A stretch of 6,439 bases of DNA from Spirochaetales bacterium (GCA_007123465.1 SKLB01000304.1:1-6439); one strand, 5' to 3'. Shown: positions 1 through 6,103, numbered from the stretch's first letter. The notes: generated by a model not told the origin, from the letters alone. Program-made: numbers and translations.

Positions 1-1182
1 GATCGAGTCCAGCAGGATAACCACATCCTTGCGATGCTCCACCAGCCTGCGCGCTTTTTCCAGAACCATCTCTGCAACCTGTACATGGCGCGTAGCCTGT
101 TCGTCAAAGGTGGAGGAGACAACCTCGGCCTTGACGTTGCGTTGCATATCGGTCACCTCTTCGGGGCGCTCATCAATCAGCAGCACGATCATGTAGACTT
201 CGGGATGGTTCTCGGTAATCGCGTTGGCGATACGTTGCAGCAGAACGGTCTTTCCGGTGCGCGGCGGCGAGACAATCAGACCACGCTGCCCCTTGCCGAT
301 CGGGCAGAACAGGTTGATCATGCGCGTTGACGGCTCGCCACTGATCATCTCCATGTTCAGGCGCTGATCGGGATAAAGCGGAGTCAGGTTGTCGAACGGG
401 ATGCGAGTCTGCGCCACCGTGGGATTGTCAAAGTTGACCGTCTCAACGCGCAACATCGCAAAGAACCGTTCACCTTCTTTTGGAGGACGGATCTGACCGT
501 AAACGGTATCGCCGGTCTTGAGGTTGAACAAGCGTATCTGGGACGGGGAGATATAGATATCGTCGGATCCAGGCAGATAGGAGTTCTGCGGTGACCGCAG
601 AAAACCGTAGCCGTCGGGGAGAATCTCCAGCGAACCGTAGGCGTAGATGCTGCCGTTACGCTCGGTGTGCGCCTTCAGGATAGCGAAGATCACCTCCTGC
701 TTCTTGAGTGCCAGCAGGTTCTCCTGACTGATCCCGATTTTGGCTGCAAACTTGCGCAGTTCCTTCATGTTCATGTAGGTCAGATCGTTGATGCTGAGGC
801 TCTTGTCCTCGCCGCCGTTATCGGAGCGACGCGTCGAGCGCATCTCGGCCTGACCGCGTTTCTTGCCGCGCCGTCTGCCGGACTCCTGTCCCTGTGCGTC
901 GCGCTGCTCATGGACTTTCTCAGAGGTGTCGGCCTGTTCGTCGCGCGGCGAGCCGTTGCTGCCGTTCCTGGCGGCCTCGGGGTCTTTGGAGATCGAGACA
1001 CGCACCCGTTTCTTCCTGGTTTCGCGCCGATCTGCAGCGCCGTCGGCCTGTGCTGCCTCCGATTGCGAACCGGTTTCCTCTGTCATTTTGTCCTGCAGAT
1101 CAAGCTCAGATTGCGAAGTTTCGTTTGTTGACGATCCGCCGTCATCTGAATGATTCGACCATTTCTTACGAATGATAGCCAT
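1..1182 (-). CDS. rho: Transcription termination factor Rho, N-terminal 394 residues (runs off the left edge)
   Basis: Rho is the hexameric RNA-dependent ATPase that loads on unstructured C-rich RNA and ends transcription. Residues 1 to about 130 form a low-complexity, charged, Ser/Gly/Asp/Glu-rich then Arg/Lys-rich extension that short Rho proteins such as that of E. coli lack. The conserved part begins near MNMKELRKF (137-145). It contains the RNA-binding OSB fold (GSLEILPDGYGFLRS at 183-197, DDIYISPSQIR at 207-217, IRPPKEGERFF at 231-241). Then comes the ATPase core with Walker A SPPRTGKT (305-312), LLIDERPEEVT (334-344) holding the catalytic Glu, and Walker B DVVILLD (386-392). The frame is open to base 1, so the C-terminal RecA half with the Q- and R-loops lies outside. 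The ATG at 1180-1182 has GGAG seven bases upstream. It follows cinA but has its own promoter. Identity is certain by motif content. Confidence 0.97.
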   Translation of the reverse strand, partial: MAIIRKKWSNHSDDGGSSTNETSQSELDLQDKMTEETGSQSEAAQADGAADRRETRKKRVRVSISKDPEAARNGSNGSPRDEQADTSEKVHEQRDAQGQESGRRRGKKRGQAEMRSTRRSDNGGEDKSLSINDLTYMNMKELRKFAAKIGISQENLLALKKQEVIFAILKAHTERNGSIYAYGSLEILPDGYGFLRSPQNSYLPGSDDIYISPSQIRLFNLKTGDTVYGQIRPPKEGERFFAMLRVETVNFDNPTVAQTRIPFDNLTPLYPDQRLNMEMISGEPSTRMINLFCPIGKGQRGLIVSPPRTGKTVLLQRIANAITENHPEVYMIVLLIDERPEEVTDMQRNVKAEVVSSTFDEQATRHVQVAEMVLEKARRLVEHRKDVVILLDSI

Positions 1183-1189
1183 GAAGATA

Positions 1190-1193
1190 CTCC
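1190..1193 (-). promoter_or_regulatory. Ribosome binding site of rho
   Basis: GGAG on the minus strand, seven bases before the ATG at 1182. It supports this start and therefore supports the long N-terminal extension being translated. Confidence 0.7.
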
Positions 1194-1223
1194 AAGGTCG
1201 TTTGTCGTGGTTACCGTATAGAT

Positions 1224-1286
1224 TTACAACCGCGTTCCTGCGCGATCACGCAAGGTCGTAACTGTAACTGTTCGTCTGATATGCAT
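1224..1286 (-). other. Possible 20-codon leader reading frame in the rho 5' region
   Basis: Inside the rho leader a minus-strand ATG at 1286 opens a 20-codon frame (starting MHIRRTVTVTT) that ends in TAA at 1224-1226, 41 bases before the rho ATG. There is no clear Shine-Dalgarno; the nearest purine stretch is GAG, ten bases upstream. E. coli rho also has a short leader frame (rhoL), so the position is suggestive. A frame this short arises easily by chance, so this is only a candidate. Confidence 0.2.
1237..1254 (-). promoter_or_regulatory. Small stem-loop in the rho leader
   Basis: On the minus strand CTTGCG and CGCAGG can pair as six base pairs, one of them G-U, around the loop TGATCG. No U-tract follows, so it is not an intrinsic terminator. 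It lies inside the possible leader frame and might expose or hide RNA for Rho loading. Function is inference. Confidence 0.25.
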
Positions 1287-1321
1287 TGTATCGAAGCTCT
1301 GCTTTTTTTGGGGCACGACGG

Positions 1322-1338
1322 AAAAACCCGTAAGGGCT
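1322..1338 (-). promoter_or_regulatory. Short GC hairpin plus U-run at the predicted 5' end of the rho transcript
   Basis: The minus strand reads AGCCC-TTAC-GGGTT followed by TTT, a five-pair stem (one G-U) with a four-base loop and a U-rich tail. It looks like a miniature terminator. However, it would begin within a base or two of the predicted transcription start, too early for normal termination, so a 5' mRNA-protecting hairpin is at least as likely. Confidence 0.25.
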
Positions 1339-1343
1339 GTTTA

Positions 1344-1373
1344 ACTATATTCCCGTTCGCGCGCTTATGTCAA
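1344..1373 (-). promoter_or_regulatory. Sigma70-type promoter for rho
   Basis: On the minus strand a perfect -35 box TTGACA (1368-1373) is followed after 18 bases by TATAGT (1344-1349), five of six matches to the -10 consensus. The predicted start of transcription is near 1337, giving a leader of about 155 bases. The -35 box is formed by the last two sense codons of cinA (TTG ACA), immediately before its TAA. This would let rho be transcribed independently of the upstream operon. Confidence 0.7.
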
Positions 1374-2582
1374 GTAATCCTCAATCAACAGCAGCGCCGC
1401 CACCGCGCTCCTGCGTCGCACCTGATCGCGCGAACCGTAGAAGTGCATAGCGCGCGTCACCGCTGCCCGCGTCTCGGCGCAAACCGCGATCCAGACGGTG
1501 CCTACCGGTTTCTCCACGGTTCCACCGCCCGGTCCGGCTATACCGGTTATCGCAACCGCAACGCCGGCCTGACCTTCGCTGACGGCCAACGCACCCCGCG
1601 CCATGGCCTCGACAGTCTGTCGCGATACCGCACCGTGTTCTCCCAGCGTAGCGGGCGGCACCCTCAGAATCCCGCTCTTGGCCGTATCGCAGTAGGAGAC
1701 CACAGCGCCCCACAGGACTTCCGAGCTCCCAGGCAGATCGGTTATCAGTTTGGCAACCAGGCCGCCGGTACACGATTCTGCGGTTACCAGCATCCGGCCG
1801 AAGTTACGCAAGCGATCGGACACCAGAGCTACCGGGTCTACTTCACCGCTGCGGATTCGAAATCCATCGAAGAACTGCACCACGCGCGCGAGCATCCCCA
1901 GCCGATCCTGCTCGCTGCCGCCGCGCAGCGCAAACGTTATGCGGTACTCTTCTACGCGGGTGCCCCACACCGCCTGGTCAAAAGCCGCTGCAGCCAGCGC
2001 TTCTTCCAGCTCCGACTCAGGAATCAGGAATGCAGTTGCACGCGTCACCGCCTCCACACGTATTCCCAGTCTCTGTCTGAGCAAAGGCAGCAGCGATTGA
2101 TCCACCATCGCAGAAAGCTCGCGAGGCGGTCCGGGCAGAGCAACCACGCAGCCCTCGCTCCAGTCCGCCATGAATCCGGGCGCCGTACCCACGATATTCT
2201 TCAGAACCACGCTGCCGGCAGGGATAAACGCCTGACGCCGATTGGCCTCGGCGATTTGCCTCCAGCCAAATCGCGCCTGCAGCTCCTGCCACAGCTCCTC
2301 GCGATACTCGAGTTCCACGCCAACTGCCGCGGCGACAACGTCGCGCGTGAGATCGTCGGACGTTGGCCCCAGCCCGCCGGTTACTATCACCAGACGGCTC
2401 TGCTGCATCAGCACCTTGACTTCGCTGAGAAACAGCGCCCGCTCATCGGGGATCAGGGCAATCTTGCGCACCGATATTCCCAGCTCGCCGAGGGTGCGCG
2501 ACAGGTAGCGTCCGTGCCGATCGAGCGTTCTTCCTTCGGTCAGTTCATTGCCAACACAGAGAATAGAGGCCGATTCAGACAC
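1365..2582 (-). CDS. cinA: CinA-family protein: molybdopterin-binding-like domain plus nicotinamide-nucleotide amidase domain
   Basis: A 405-residue, two-domain CinA of normal family length. The N-terminal MoCF/CinA domain (about 5-165) shows GNEL at 11-14, TGGLGPTSDD at 68-77, GTAPG at 132-136 and LPGPPREL at 149-156. Family members can carry ADP-ribose pyrophosphatase activity here. The C-terminal PncC-type domain (about 250-405) shows AESCTGG at 268-274 with the conserved Ser270, VVSYCDTAK at 294-302, GIAGPGGGTVEKPVG at 347-361 and FYGSRDQVR at 381-389. This domain deamidates NMN to nicotinic acid mononucleotide in NAD salvage. CinA is also often linked to competence and recA. I chose GTG at 2582 because it places the start at the usual family N-terminus. 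An ATG at 2630 is possible but adds 16 residues unlike CinA. The start overlaps the bactofilin stop by 8 bases and has no good Shine-Dalgarno, so translational coupling is likely. Confidence 0.93.
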   Translation of the reverse strand: MSESASILCVGNELTEGRTLDRHGRYLSRTLGELGISVRKIALIPDERALFLSEVKVLMQQSRLVIVTGGLGPTSDDLTRDVVAAAVGVELEYREELWQELQARFGWRQIAEANRRQAFIPAGSVVLKNIVGTAPGFMADWSEGCVVALPGPPRELSAMVDQSLLPLLRQRLGIRVEAVTRATAFLIPESELEEALAAAAFDQAVWGTRVEEYRITFALRGGSEQDRLGMLARVVQFFDGFRIRSGEVDPVALVSDRLRNFGRMLVTAESCTGGLVAKLITDLPGSSEVLWGAVVSYCDTAKSGILRVPPATLGEHGAVSRQTVEAMARGALAVSEGQAGVAVAITGIAGPGGGTVEKPVGTVWIAVCAETRAAVTRAMHFYGSRDQVRRRSAVAALLLIEDYLT

Positions 2583-2997
2583 GCTGCACCGAGGACTTGA
2601 GTTGATCAACCGGAGCTGCAAAAATGTCAACCGAATTGGCGTTCTTAATCATCTCGCACTTGCCTTCAAACACCACCCCGTCGGCGATCCGTAGCTTGGC
2701 TGCCTTGACGTTGCCGTAGATCTTGCCGGTGGGCAACATCTCCAGCGAATCGGTGGCGTGAATATTGCCGTGCACAACGCCTGCAACCACGGTAGATCCA
2801 ACCCGGATATCGGCGTGAATCTCTGCGCCGTCCTCGACATAGAGAAATCCCTCAGAGATAATCTGCCCTTCAATACGGCCGCAAACACGCACCGAATCGC
2901 GGAAGCGCAACGTTCCCTTCAATACCGCGGTCTTTCCCAGCCGGGTTGCGGTACGCGGGACTGCCGGCACTGCCTCGTCATTCTTCTTCCTGGCCAT
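2575..2997 (-). CDS. Bactofilin (polymer-forming cytoskeletal protein)
   Basis: A 140-residue protein with the bactofilin pattern: a short charged N-terminal tail (MARKKNDE), a repetitive right-handed beta-helix core of about 20-118, and a short C-terminal tail. Core turns include VRVCGRIEGQI (36-46), YVEDGAEIHADI (53-64), VVAGVVHGNIHA (70-81), GKIYGNVKA (91-99) and LRIADGVVFEGKCEMI (102-117). The last is close to the family's typical closing turn, a GA-x-F-x-G-x-C-x-M type motif. Bactofilins polymerise without nucleotide into filaments that organise cell shape, cell-wall enzymes or polar structures. The ATG at 2997 lies 4 bases after the TPR gene stop, with only AAGAG as a weak ribosome site, so it is probably translated with its neighbours. 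The start of cinA is inside its 3' end. Which cellular process it serves cannot be read from the sequence. Confidence 0.93.
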   Translation of the reverse strand: MARKKNDEAVPAVPRTATRLGKTAVLKGTLRFRDSVRVCGRIEGQIISEGFLYVEDGAEIHADIRVGSTVVAGVVHGNIHATDSLEMLPTGKIYGNVKAAKLRIADGVVFEGKCEMIKNANSVDIFAAPVDQLKSSVQRV

Positions 2998-3001
2998 ACT
3001 C

Positions 3002-3223
3002 TTACTTCGTGGTCATGACGAACACTCCATCCCAGTCTTCCGGCGGAGGGTTCTCTACGTAATGCCGACAGCGCTGCGCGTATATCTTTGCCGGGCCGTC
3101 AGCCGGGTCTAATTGCAGCGCCGATTCAAAGTGCCGCAGCGCCGACTCAAACTCCATCAGCTTGTAGTGCTTGCGACCGGCTGCAAATGCATCGAGCACC
3201 TGGCGCTTCTGCTCGCTGATCAA
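3002..3223 (-). CDS. Small TPR-like protein resembling the C-terminal tail of class III nucleotide cyclases
   Basis: A 73-residue protein with one TPR-like helical hairpin at about 12-46: AGRKHYKLMEFESALRHF, then ESALQLDPADGPA. It is followed by a Cys-Arg-containing helix (YAQRCRHYVENPP, 48-60) and the ending DWDGVFVMTTK (63-73). The series Y..(F)..A...F...L...P.DGP...Y..RC.....PP..WDGV..M..K is one I recall at the C-terminus of many bacterial adenylate/guanylate cyclases. Here it is a free-standing protein with no cyclase domain. The start is TTG at 3221-3223, overlapping the response regulator's TGA in a TTGA arrangement, which implies translational coupling. No transmembrane segment or signal peptide is visible. 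It could be a protein-protein adaptor for the response regulator or for a cyclase elsewhere; that role is inference. No assigned gene name is known to me. Confidence 0.85.
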   Translation of the reverse strand: MISEQKRQVLDAFAAGRKHYKLMEFESALRHFESALQLDPADGPAKIYAQRCRHYVENPPPEDWDGVFVMTTK

Positions 3224-3963
3224 TGCGCTACCCCGTCACCCTGAAACCTCTTGTGGTACTGATCAAAGCGTTTCTGGTATTTCTCTTCGAGCATCTCCAT
3301 CGTCACCTCGCGAGACTTGAGCTCATCACCCTTGCTCTGCAGGTCACGGACTTCGTCTTCAAGACCGTCCAGTGATGCAAGCGTTGCCTCAATCTCGTTA
3401 CGTACCAGCTCCACAAACCGGCCCACCTGCTCAGGATCTGTGTGGTCCAGCTCGGTGGTTGCCGTGATAATCTCCTGCACCGGCTCCCTCAGGTGTCTGG
3501 TGAAGTACACCAGAGACTTGTTGAGCGACTCGATCAGAGCGATCCGCCGCTCGCGCTGCAGCACCTGCTGCGTCAGCTCGCGGCCACGCAATACGGCTTT
3601 GATGCGCGCCAGAACCTCGGAGAAGTTGAACGGCTTGGTGATGTAGTCCTCGATGCCCAGCTCGAATCCCTCGATCTTGTCTTTGACGTCGTCCATTGCC
3701 GAGAACATGATTATAGGAACACCGCTCACCTCGGCGTATTCGGGCGACTGCTTGATGGTTCGCGTTACTTCCCACCCCGAGAGCTTGGGCATGATGTTGT
3801 CCAGGATAACCAGATCAGGTCTGCCCTCTTTGACTCGTTCGAGCGCTTCTTCGCCGTCCTCGGCGCGCTCGACCACAAAGCCAAGCTTGGACAGCATTAC
3901 GTCAAAAAAATCGAGGTTGATCTGTTCATCGTCTACGATGAGGATCTTGCCTTTGTGCTCCAT
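3220..3963 (-). CDS. Response regulator with receiver domain and degenerate histidine-kinase dimerisation-like region
   Basis: A 247-residue soluble protein. Residues 5-125 are a complete receiver: ILIVDDE (7-13) with acidic pocket Asp11/Asp12, phospho-acceptor Asp55 in LVILDNIMP, Ser88 in MFSAM, and Lys110 in YITKPF. All residues needed for phosphorylation are present. There is no DNA-binding or cyclase output domain. Instead a linker helix (about 126-150) leads into FTRHLREPVQEII (154-166). This aligns with the H-box FSHELRTPLNAII of histidine kinases but has Arg156 where the His should be. A second helix (about 176-200) and a charged coiled-coil-like tail (about 201-240) follow, with no ATP-binding domain. 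The start ATG at 3963 is set by AGGAAGGAG directly upstream. It overlaps the TPR gene by 4 bases and lies 43 bases after lnt. The output is probably a protein interaction. The receiver is certain; the H-box reading is my alignment. Confidence 0.94.
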   Translation of the reverse strand: MEHKGKILIVDDEQINLDFFDVMLSKLGFVVERAEDGEEALERVKEGRPDLVILDNIMPKLSGWEVTRTIKQSPEYAEVSGVPIIMFSAMDDVKDKIEGFELGIEDYITKPFNFSEVLARIKAVLRGRELTQQVLQRERRIALIESLNKSLVYFTRHLREPVQEIITATTELDHTDPEQVGRFVELVRNEIEATLASLDGLEDEVRDLQSKGDELKSREVTMEMLEEKYQKRFDQYHKRFQGDGVAH

Positions 3964-3964
3964 G

Positions 3965-3973
3965 CTCCTTCCT
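3965..3973 (-). promoter_or_regulatory. Ribosome binding site of the response regulator
   Basis: AGGAAGGAG on the minus strand ends one base before the ATG at 3963. Its 5' AGGA part is at usable spacing. It fixes the start and rules out the in-frame ATG at 4059 inside lnt, which would add 32 residues unlike a receiver domain. Confidence 0.75.
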
Positions 3974-3981
3974 AAGCAGAT

Positions 3982-4010
3982 ATTCTTGCAGAACCGGGTG
4001 TGAATGTCAA
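3982..4010 (-). promoter_or_regulatory. Candidate internal promoter before the response regulator
   Basis: A perfect TTGACA (4005-4010) overlaps the lnt stop codon and is followed after 17 bases by AAGAAT (3982-3987), four of six matches to the -10 consensus. The predicted start near 3975 would leave only about 12 bases of leader, just enough to include the ribosome site. The arrangement mirrors the rho promoter, but the weak -10 and short leader keep confidence low. Confidence 0.3.
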
Positions 4011-5698
4011 TCCGCGCCGCCCTGCCGACGGCGAACAAACGCCCGGGCAGCGCCGACAAGCAACAAGCCTGCAGCCGCCGCTACTGAAAGCCAGGCAAAC
4101 CAGTCTCCCCAGCGCGTGTAGAGGGTTTGCCGTCCGCTATACACCGGCACCTCACCGATCATATATCCCTCGATGAACGGCGGAAACAGCTCCAGTATCC
4201 GGCCGTTGGGATCAATGATGGTTGTCATGCCACCGTTGGTACTGCGCACCATCGAACGGCTGTTCTCGGCAGAACGGAACACCGCCATTGCCATGTGCTG
4301 CATGGCGGCCGCCACCGAATGCGCCCACGAGTCATTGGTGAGATTTACAATGACCTCGGCTCCTTCGCGAATGAAAGCGCGCGACAGGTAGCCAAACGTG
4401 TCTTCAAAGCAGATCGGCGTTGAGAAACTCACCCCGCCGGCTTCAAAAACCGTGAACTCGTCACCGGATTCCCAGAACGTGGTTTCATTCTCAACCAGCA
4501 GCCGATGCAACCACGGAAAGCTACGCTGATAGGGAAAGTGCTCAGTGAACGGCACCAGATGTATCTTGCGATAGGTGTCAACCACCTGCCCGTCCGCGTA
4601 GAGGATAGCCGCATTGTAGTCTGCGCGTTCCAGCGAGCCGTCCGCGCTGCGCACCATGCGGCCATCGCTGTTGCCGACCACAAATGGAACCGGCTGCACA
4701 GCCAGGAAATCAACCACCTCGCGCACCAACGCAAAAGACTCGGGATTGGTGCGGAAGCGTGAGTGGTAGTTTATCGACGGCACAAACGAGGTTTCGCTCC
4801 AGATGACGATTTCGGGATCTTCTTCAAGCGCCATGCTGCTCTGCCGCACCAGGATATCCAGCGACTCGCGATACGCCGAAACACCGCCTTCCCACGGATC
4901 GACGTTCTGCTGCACCAGCGCTACGCGCCACATACGCGAGTCACTATAGTCCACCCGCGAGGCAAATCCGTACACAAGCGCCAGCACAAATAGCGCTGCG
5001 TATCCGACAGCGACGACGCGCCGCGATCGTACGAACTCCCTGAAACCCGCCAACCCGTCCTTGAGTGCGTTACCGAGAAACACCGAAGGAAACAGCACCA
5101 GCAGGCTTACCCCCCAGACTCCGGTCAAGGCCGACAACCGCACAAGCGGAGTAACCAGGTACTGCGAGTATCCCGAGATGCCGTAGGCGTAGCCCAGGAA
5201 GCCTTGCGTGCGCAGATACTCCCAGGCCAGCCAGATCGCCAGCTGAACCAGGAATCCGTAGCGTGGGAAAAGCGCATCTGCACTCTTGAGCAGAGGGAAG
5301 ACCACCGCGAAGTAGGCCGCGTAGATCACCGGTACAATGAAGATTGAGAGCGGGTGGAAGTTAAGCAGCCAGTAGTTGTGGGTGGCGTAGGCCACAAATC
5401 CGTACAGCATCCCGTAGAGCACCGTGCCGGGCCAACTGCTGCGATGAACAACTATGAAGACCGGAACGAAGGCGATATAGCCTAACGGAAAGAACCCCCA
5501 ATCGAATAACAGATTGGGATGCGACAGCGAAAACAGCAGTGCGCTCAGAAACAGCAAACCAATCTGGGTGCCGACTTCAGCCAGCGCCGTTCGATTCTGG
5601 TTGCGCTGCTGGTCTTTGATTACGCTCGCCGCAGGCTCGGCGCGCCTGGCCGGGGACCGCTTGAGTTGACCGCGGCGCTTCTTCTTCGATTTAGCCAA
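4007..5698 (-). CDS. lnt: Apolipoprotein N-acyltransferase
   Basis: A 563-residue integral membrane enzyme that transfers an acyl chain from a phospholipid to the N-terminal cysteine of diacylglyceryl-lipoproteins, the last maturation step. Residues 1-36 are a strongly basic cytoplasmic tail (KSKKKRRGQLKR...RR). About seven membrane segments follow (near 45-60, 66-84, 93-108, 117-138, 148-162, 190-210, 227-245). A periplasmic carbon-nitrogen hydrolase domain spans about 257-520, and a final membrane segment lies near 534-552. The catalytic triad is visible as Glu302 (VIWSETSF), Lys378 (TYRKIHLVPF) and Cys430 (STPICFED). Glu386 in PFTEHFP and the NLTNDSW motif (452-458) also fit. Length is slightly above the usual 500-540, mainly from the basic tail. 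It starts at TTG 5696-5698, one base after the hup stop, with only a weak GGGA ribosome site, so coupling to hup is likely. Confidence 0.96.
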   Translation of the reverse strand: MAKSKKKRRGQLKRSPARRAEPAASVIKDQQRNQNRTALAEVGTQIGLLFLSALLFSLSHPNLLFDWGFFPLGYIAFVPVFIVVHRSSWPGTVLYGMLYGFVAYATHNYWLLNFHPLSIFIVPVIYAAYFAVVFPLLKSADALFPRYGFLVQLAIWLAWEYLRTQGFLGYAYGISGYSQYLVTPLVRLSALTGVWGVSLLVLFPSVFLGNALKDGLAGFREFVRSRRVVAVGYAALFVLALVYGFASRVDYSDSRMWRVALVQQNVDPWEGGVSAYRESLDILVRQSSMALEEDPEIVIWSETSFVPSINYHSRFRTNPESFALVREVVDFLAVQPVPFVVGNSDGRMVRSADGSLERADYNAAILYADGQVVDTYRKIHLVPFTEHFPYQRSFPWLHRLLVENETTFWESGDEFTVFEAGGVSFSTPICFEDTFGYLSRAFIREGAEVIVNLTNDSWAHSVAAAMQHMAMAVFRSAENSRSMVRSTNGGMTTIIDPNGRILELFPPFIEGYMIGEVPVYSGRQTLYTRWGDWFAWLSVAAAAGLLLVGAARAFVRRRQGGAD

Positions 5699-5699
5699 A

Positions 5700-6002
5700 C
5701 TAGTCCCGCAATTCCCACGCTGCTTCTTTCAGCTCTTTGCCCGGACGAAACACCACCACACCGTGGTTCTGCACACGCACGGTTTCCCCGGTCTTGGGAT
5801 TCCTGGCACGTTCTCGACCCTTGCGGGTACGAACCTCAAAGGTACCGAAACCGCGGAATTCCACCACGCGGTCCTCCAGCAGCGCCGCCTTCACGTGCGT
5901 GAAAAAAGCATCCACAATTGCCTGGATGTCCTTTTTGTTAACATCAGCCTGCTCAGAAATTCGATCGACGATTTCCGCCTTGGTGAGTTTATTGTGTGCC
6001 AC
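5700..6002 (-). CDS. hup: HU-family DNA-binding protein
   Basis: A 100-residue HU/IHF-type nucleoid protein that bends and compacts DNA as a dimer. The N-terminal helices (about 5-42: LTKAEIVDRISEQADVNKKD then the IVDAFF helix) form the dimer core. The beta-arm carries the family signature GFGTFEVRTRKGRERARNPK (51-70), with the DNA-intercalating proline at Pro69 in RNPKTGE. It closes with VVVFRPGKELKE (82-93). The length is slightly above the usual 90, from a few extra residues at each end. The start is GTG at 6000-6002, six bases after the GAGG of GAGGGGAG. It lies between rpsT and lnt. An HU gene next to rpsT and near rho is, from memory, also the arrangement in Borrelia (hbb). HU or IHF subtype cannot be separated by eye, but a single spirochaetal HU-like protein is most likely. 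Confidence 0.96.
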   Translation of the reverse strand: MAHNKLTKAEIVDRISEQADVNKKDIQAIVDAFFTHVKAALLEDRVVEFRGFGTFEVRTRKGRERARNPKTGETVRVQNHGVVVFRPGKELKEAAWELRD

Positions 6003-6004
6003 AG

Positions 6005-6012
6005 CTCCCCTC
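6005..6012 (-). promoter_or_regulatory. Ribosome binding site of hup
   Basis: GAGGGGAG on the minus strand, upstream of the GTG at 6002. No ATG lies near, so this purine run decides the GTG start. Confidence 0.7.
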
Positions 6013-6025
6013 TTTTGAAAAATGA

Positions 6026-6059
6026 TGCCTCGTGGTTACGCGCAGTCGATCTGCCTCGT
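6026..6059 (-). repeat. Two copies of an 8-base direct repeat in the rpsT-hup spacer
   Basis: ACGAGGCA occurs at 6052-6059 and again at 6026-6033 on the minus strand, start to start 26 bases. Each copy contains GAGGC, which can pair with GCCTC at 6102-6106, overlapping the rpsT stop. Two alternative RNA foldings are therefore possible. No function is known. Confidence 0.4.
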
Positions 6060-6060
6060 A

Positions 6061-6103
6061 TCAGCCGCGCATGAGATGCACCGAAGTGCGGGACTCCGGC
6101 TGA
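6061..6103 (-). promoter_or_regulatory. Stem-loop in the rpsT-hup spacer with an inner UUCG tetraloop
   Basis: TCAGCCG (6097-6103) and CGGCTGA (6061-6067) are exact 7-base reverse complements. Between them GCAC-TTCG-GTGC (6078-6089) forms a four-pair stem capped by the stable C(UUCG)G loop. It starts two bases after the rpsT stop. The only U-run downstream (TTTTT, near 6018-6023) is about 40 bases away, so it is not a classical terminator. A processing, 3'-end protecting or attenuating element between rpsT and hup is more likely; that is inference. Confidence 0.45.

Noticed and set aside
667..1131. Plus-strand reading frame with hydrophobic stretches
   Set aside because: It is antisense to the rho N-terminal region, whose frame is continuous and matches Rho throughout its conserved part. 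The hydrophobicity comes from reading charged codons in reverse.
1206..1214. 9-base sequence GTAACCACG shared by the rho leader and the hup leader (6031-6039)
   Set aside because: Two leaders of about 100 to 180 bases can share a 9-mer by chance fairly often, and the surrounding bases and the distance to the start codon differ.
1281..2600. Long plus-strand reading frame of 439 codons
   Set aside because: It lies antisense to cinA, shows no recognisable domain and has an Arg/His/Gln-rich composition typical of a shadow of GC-rich coding DNA. cinA motifs are intact on the other strand.
2601..2610. Perfect 10-base palindrome GTTGATCAAC
   Set aside because: It lies inside the bactofilin coding end, away from any promoter. 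A palindrome of this size is expected occasionally by chance.
2583..2630. Upstream ATG for cinA
   Set aside because: The 16 extra residues do not match the CinA N-terminus. The GTG at 2582 places the start a few residues before the conserved VGNEL segment.
3964..4059. Upstream in-frame ATG extending the response regulator by 32 residues
   Set aside because: The extension lies largely inside lnt, does not resemble a receiver N-terminus, and the strong AGGAAGGAG sits before the ATG at 3963.
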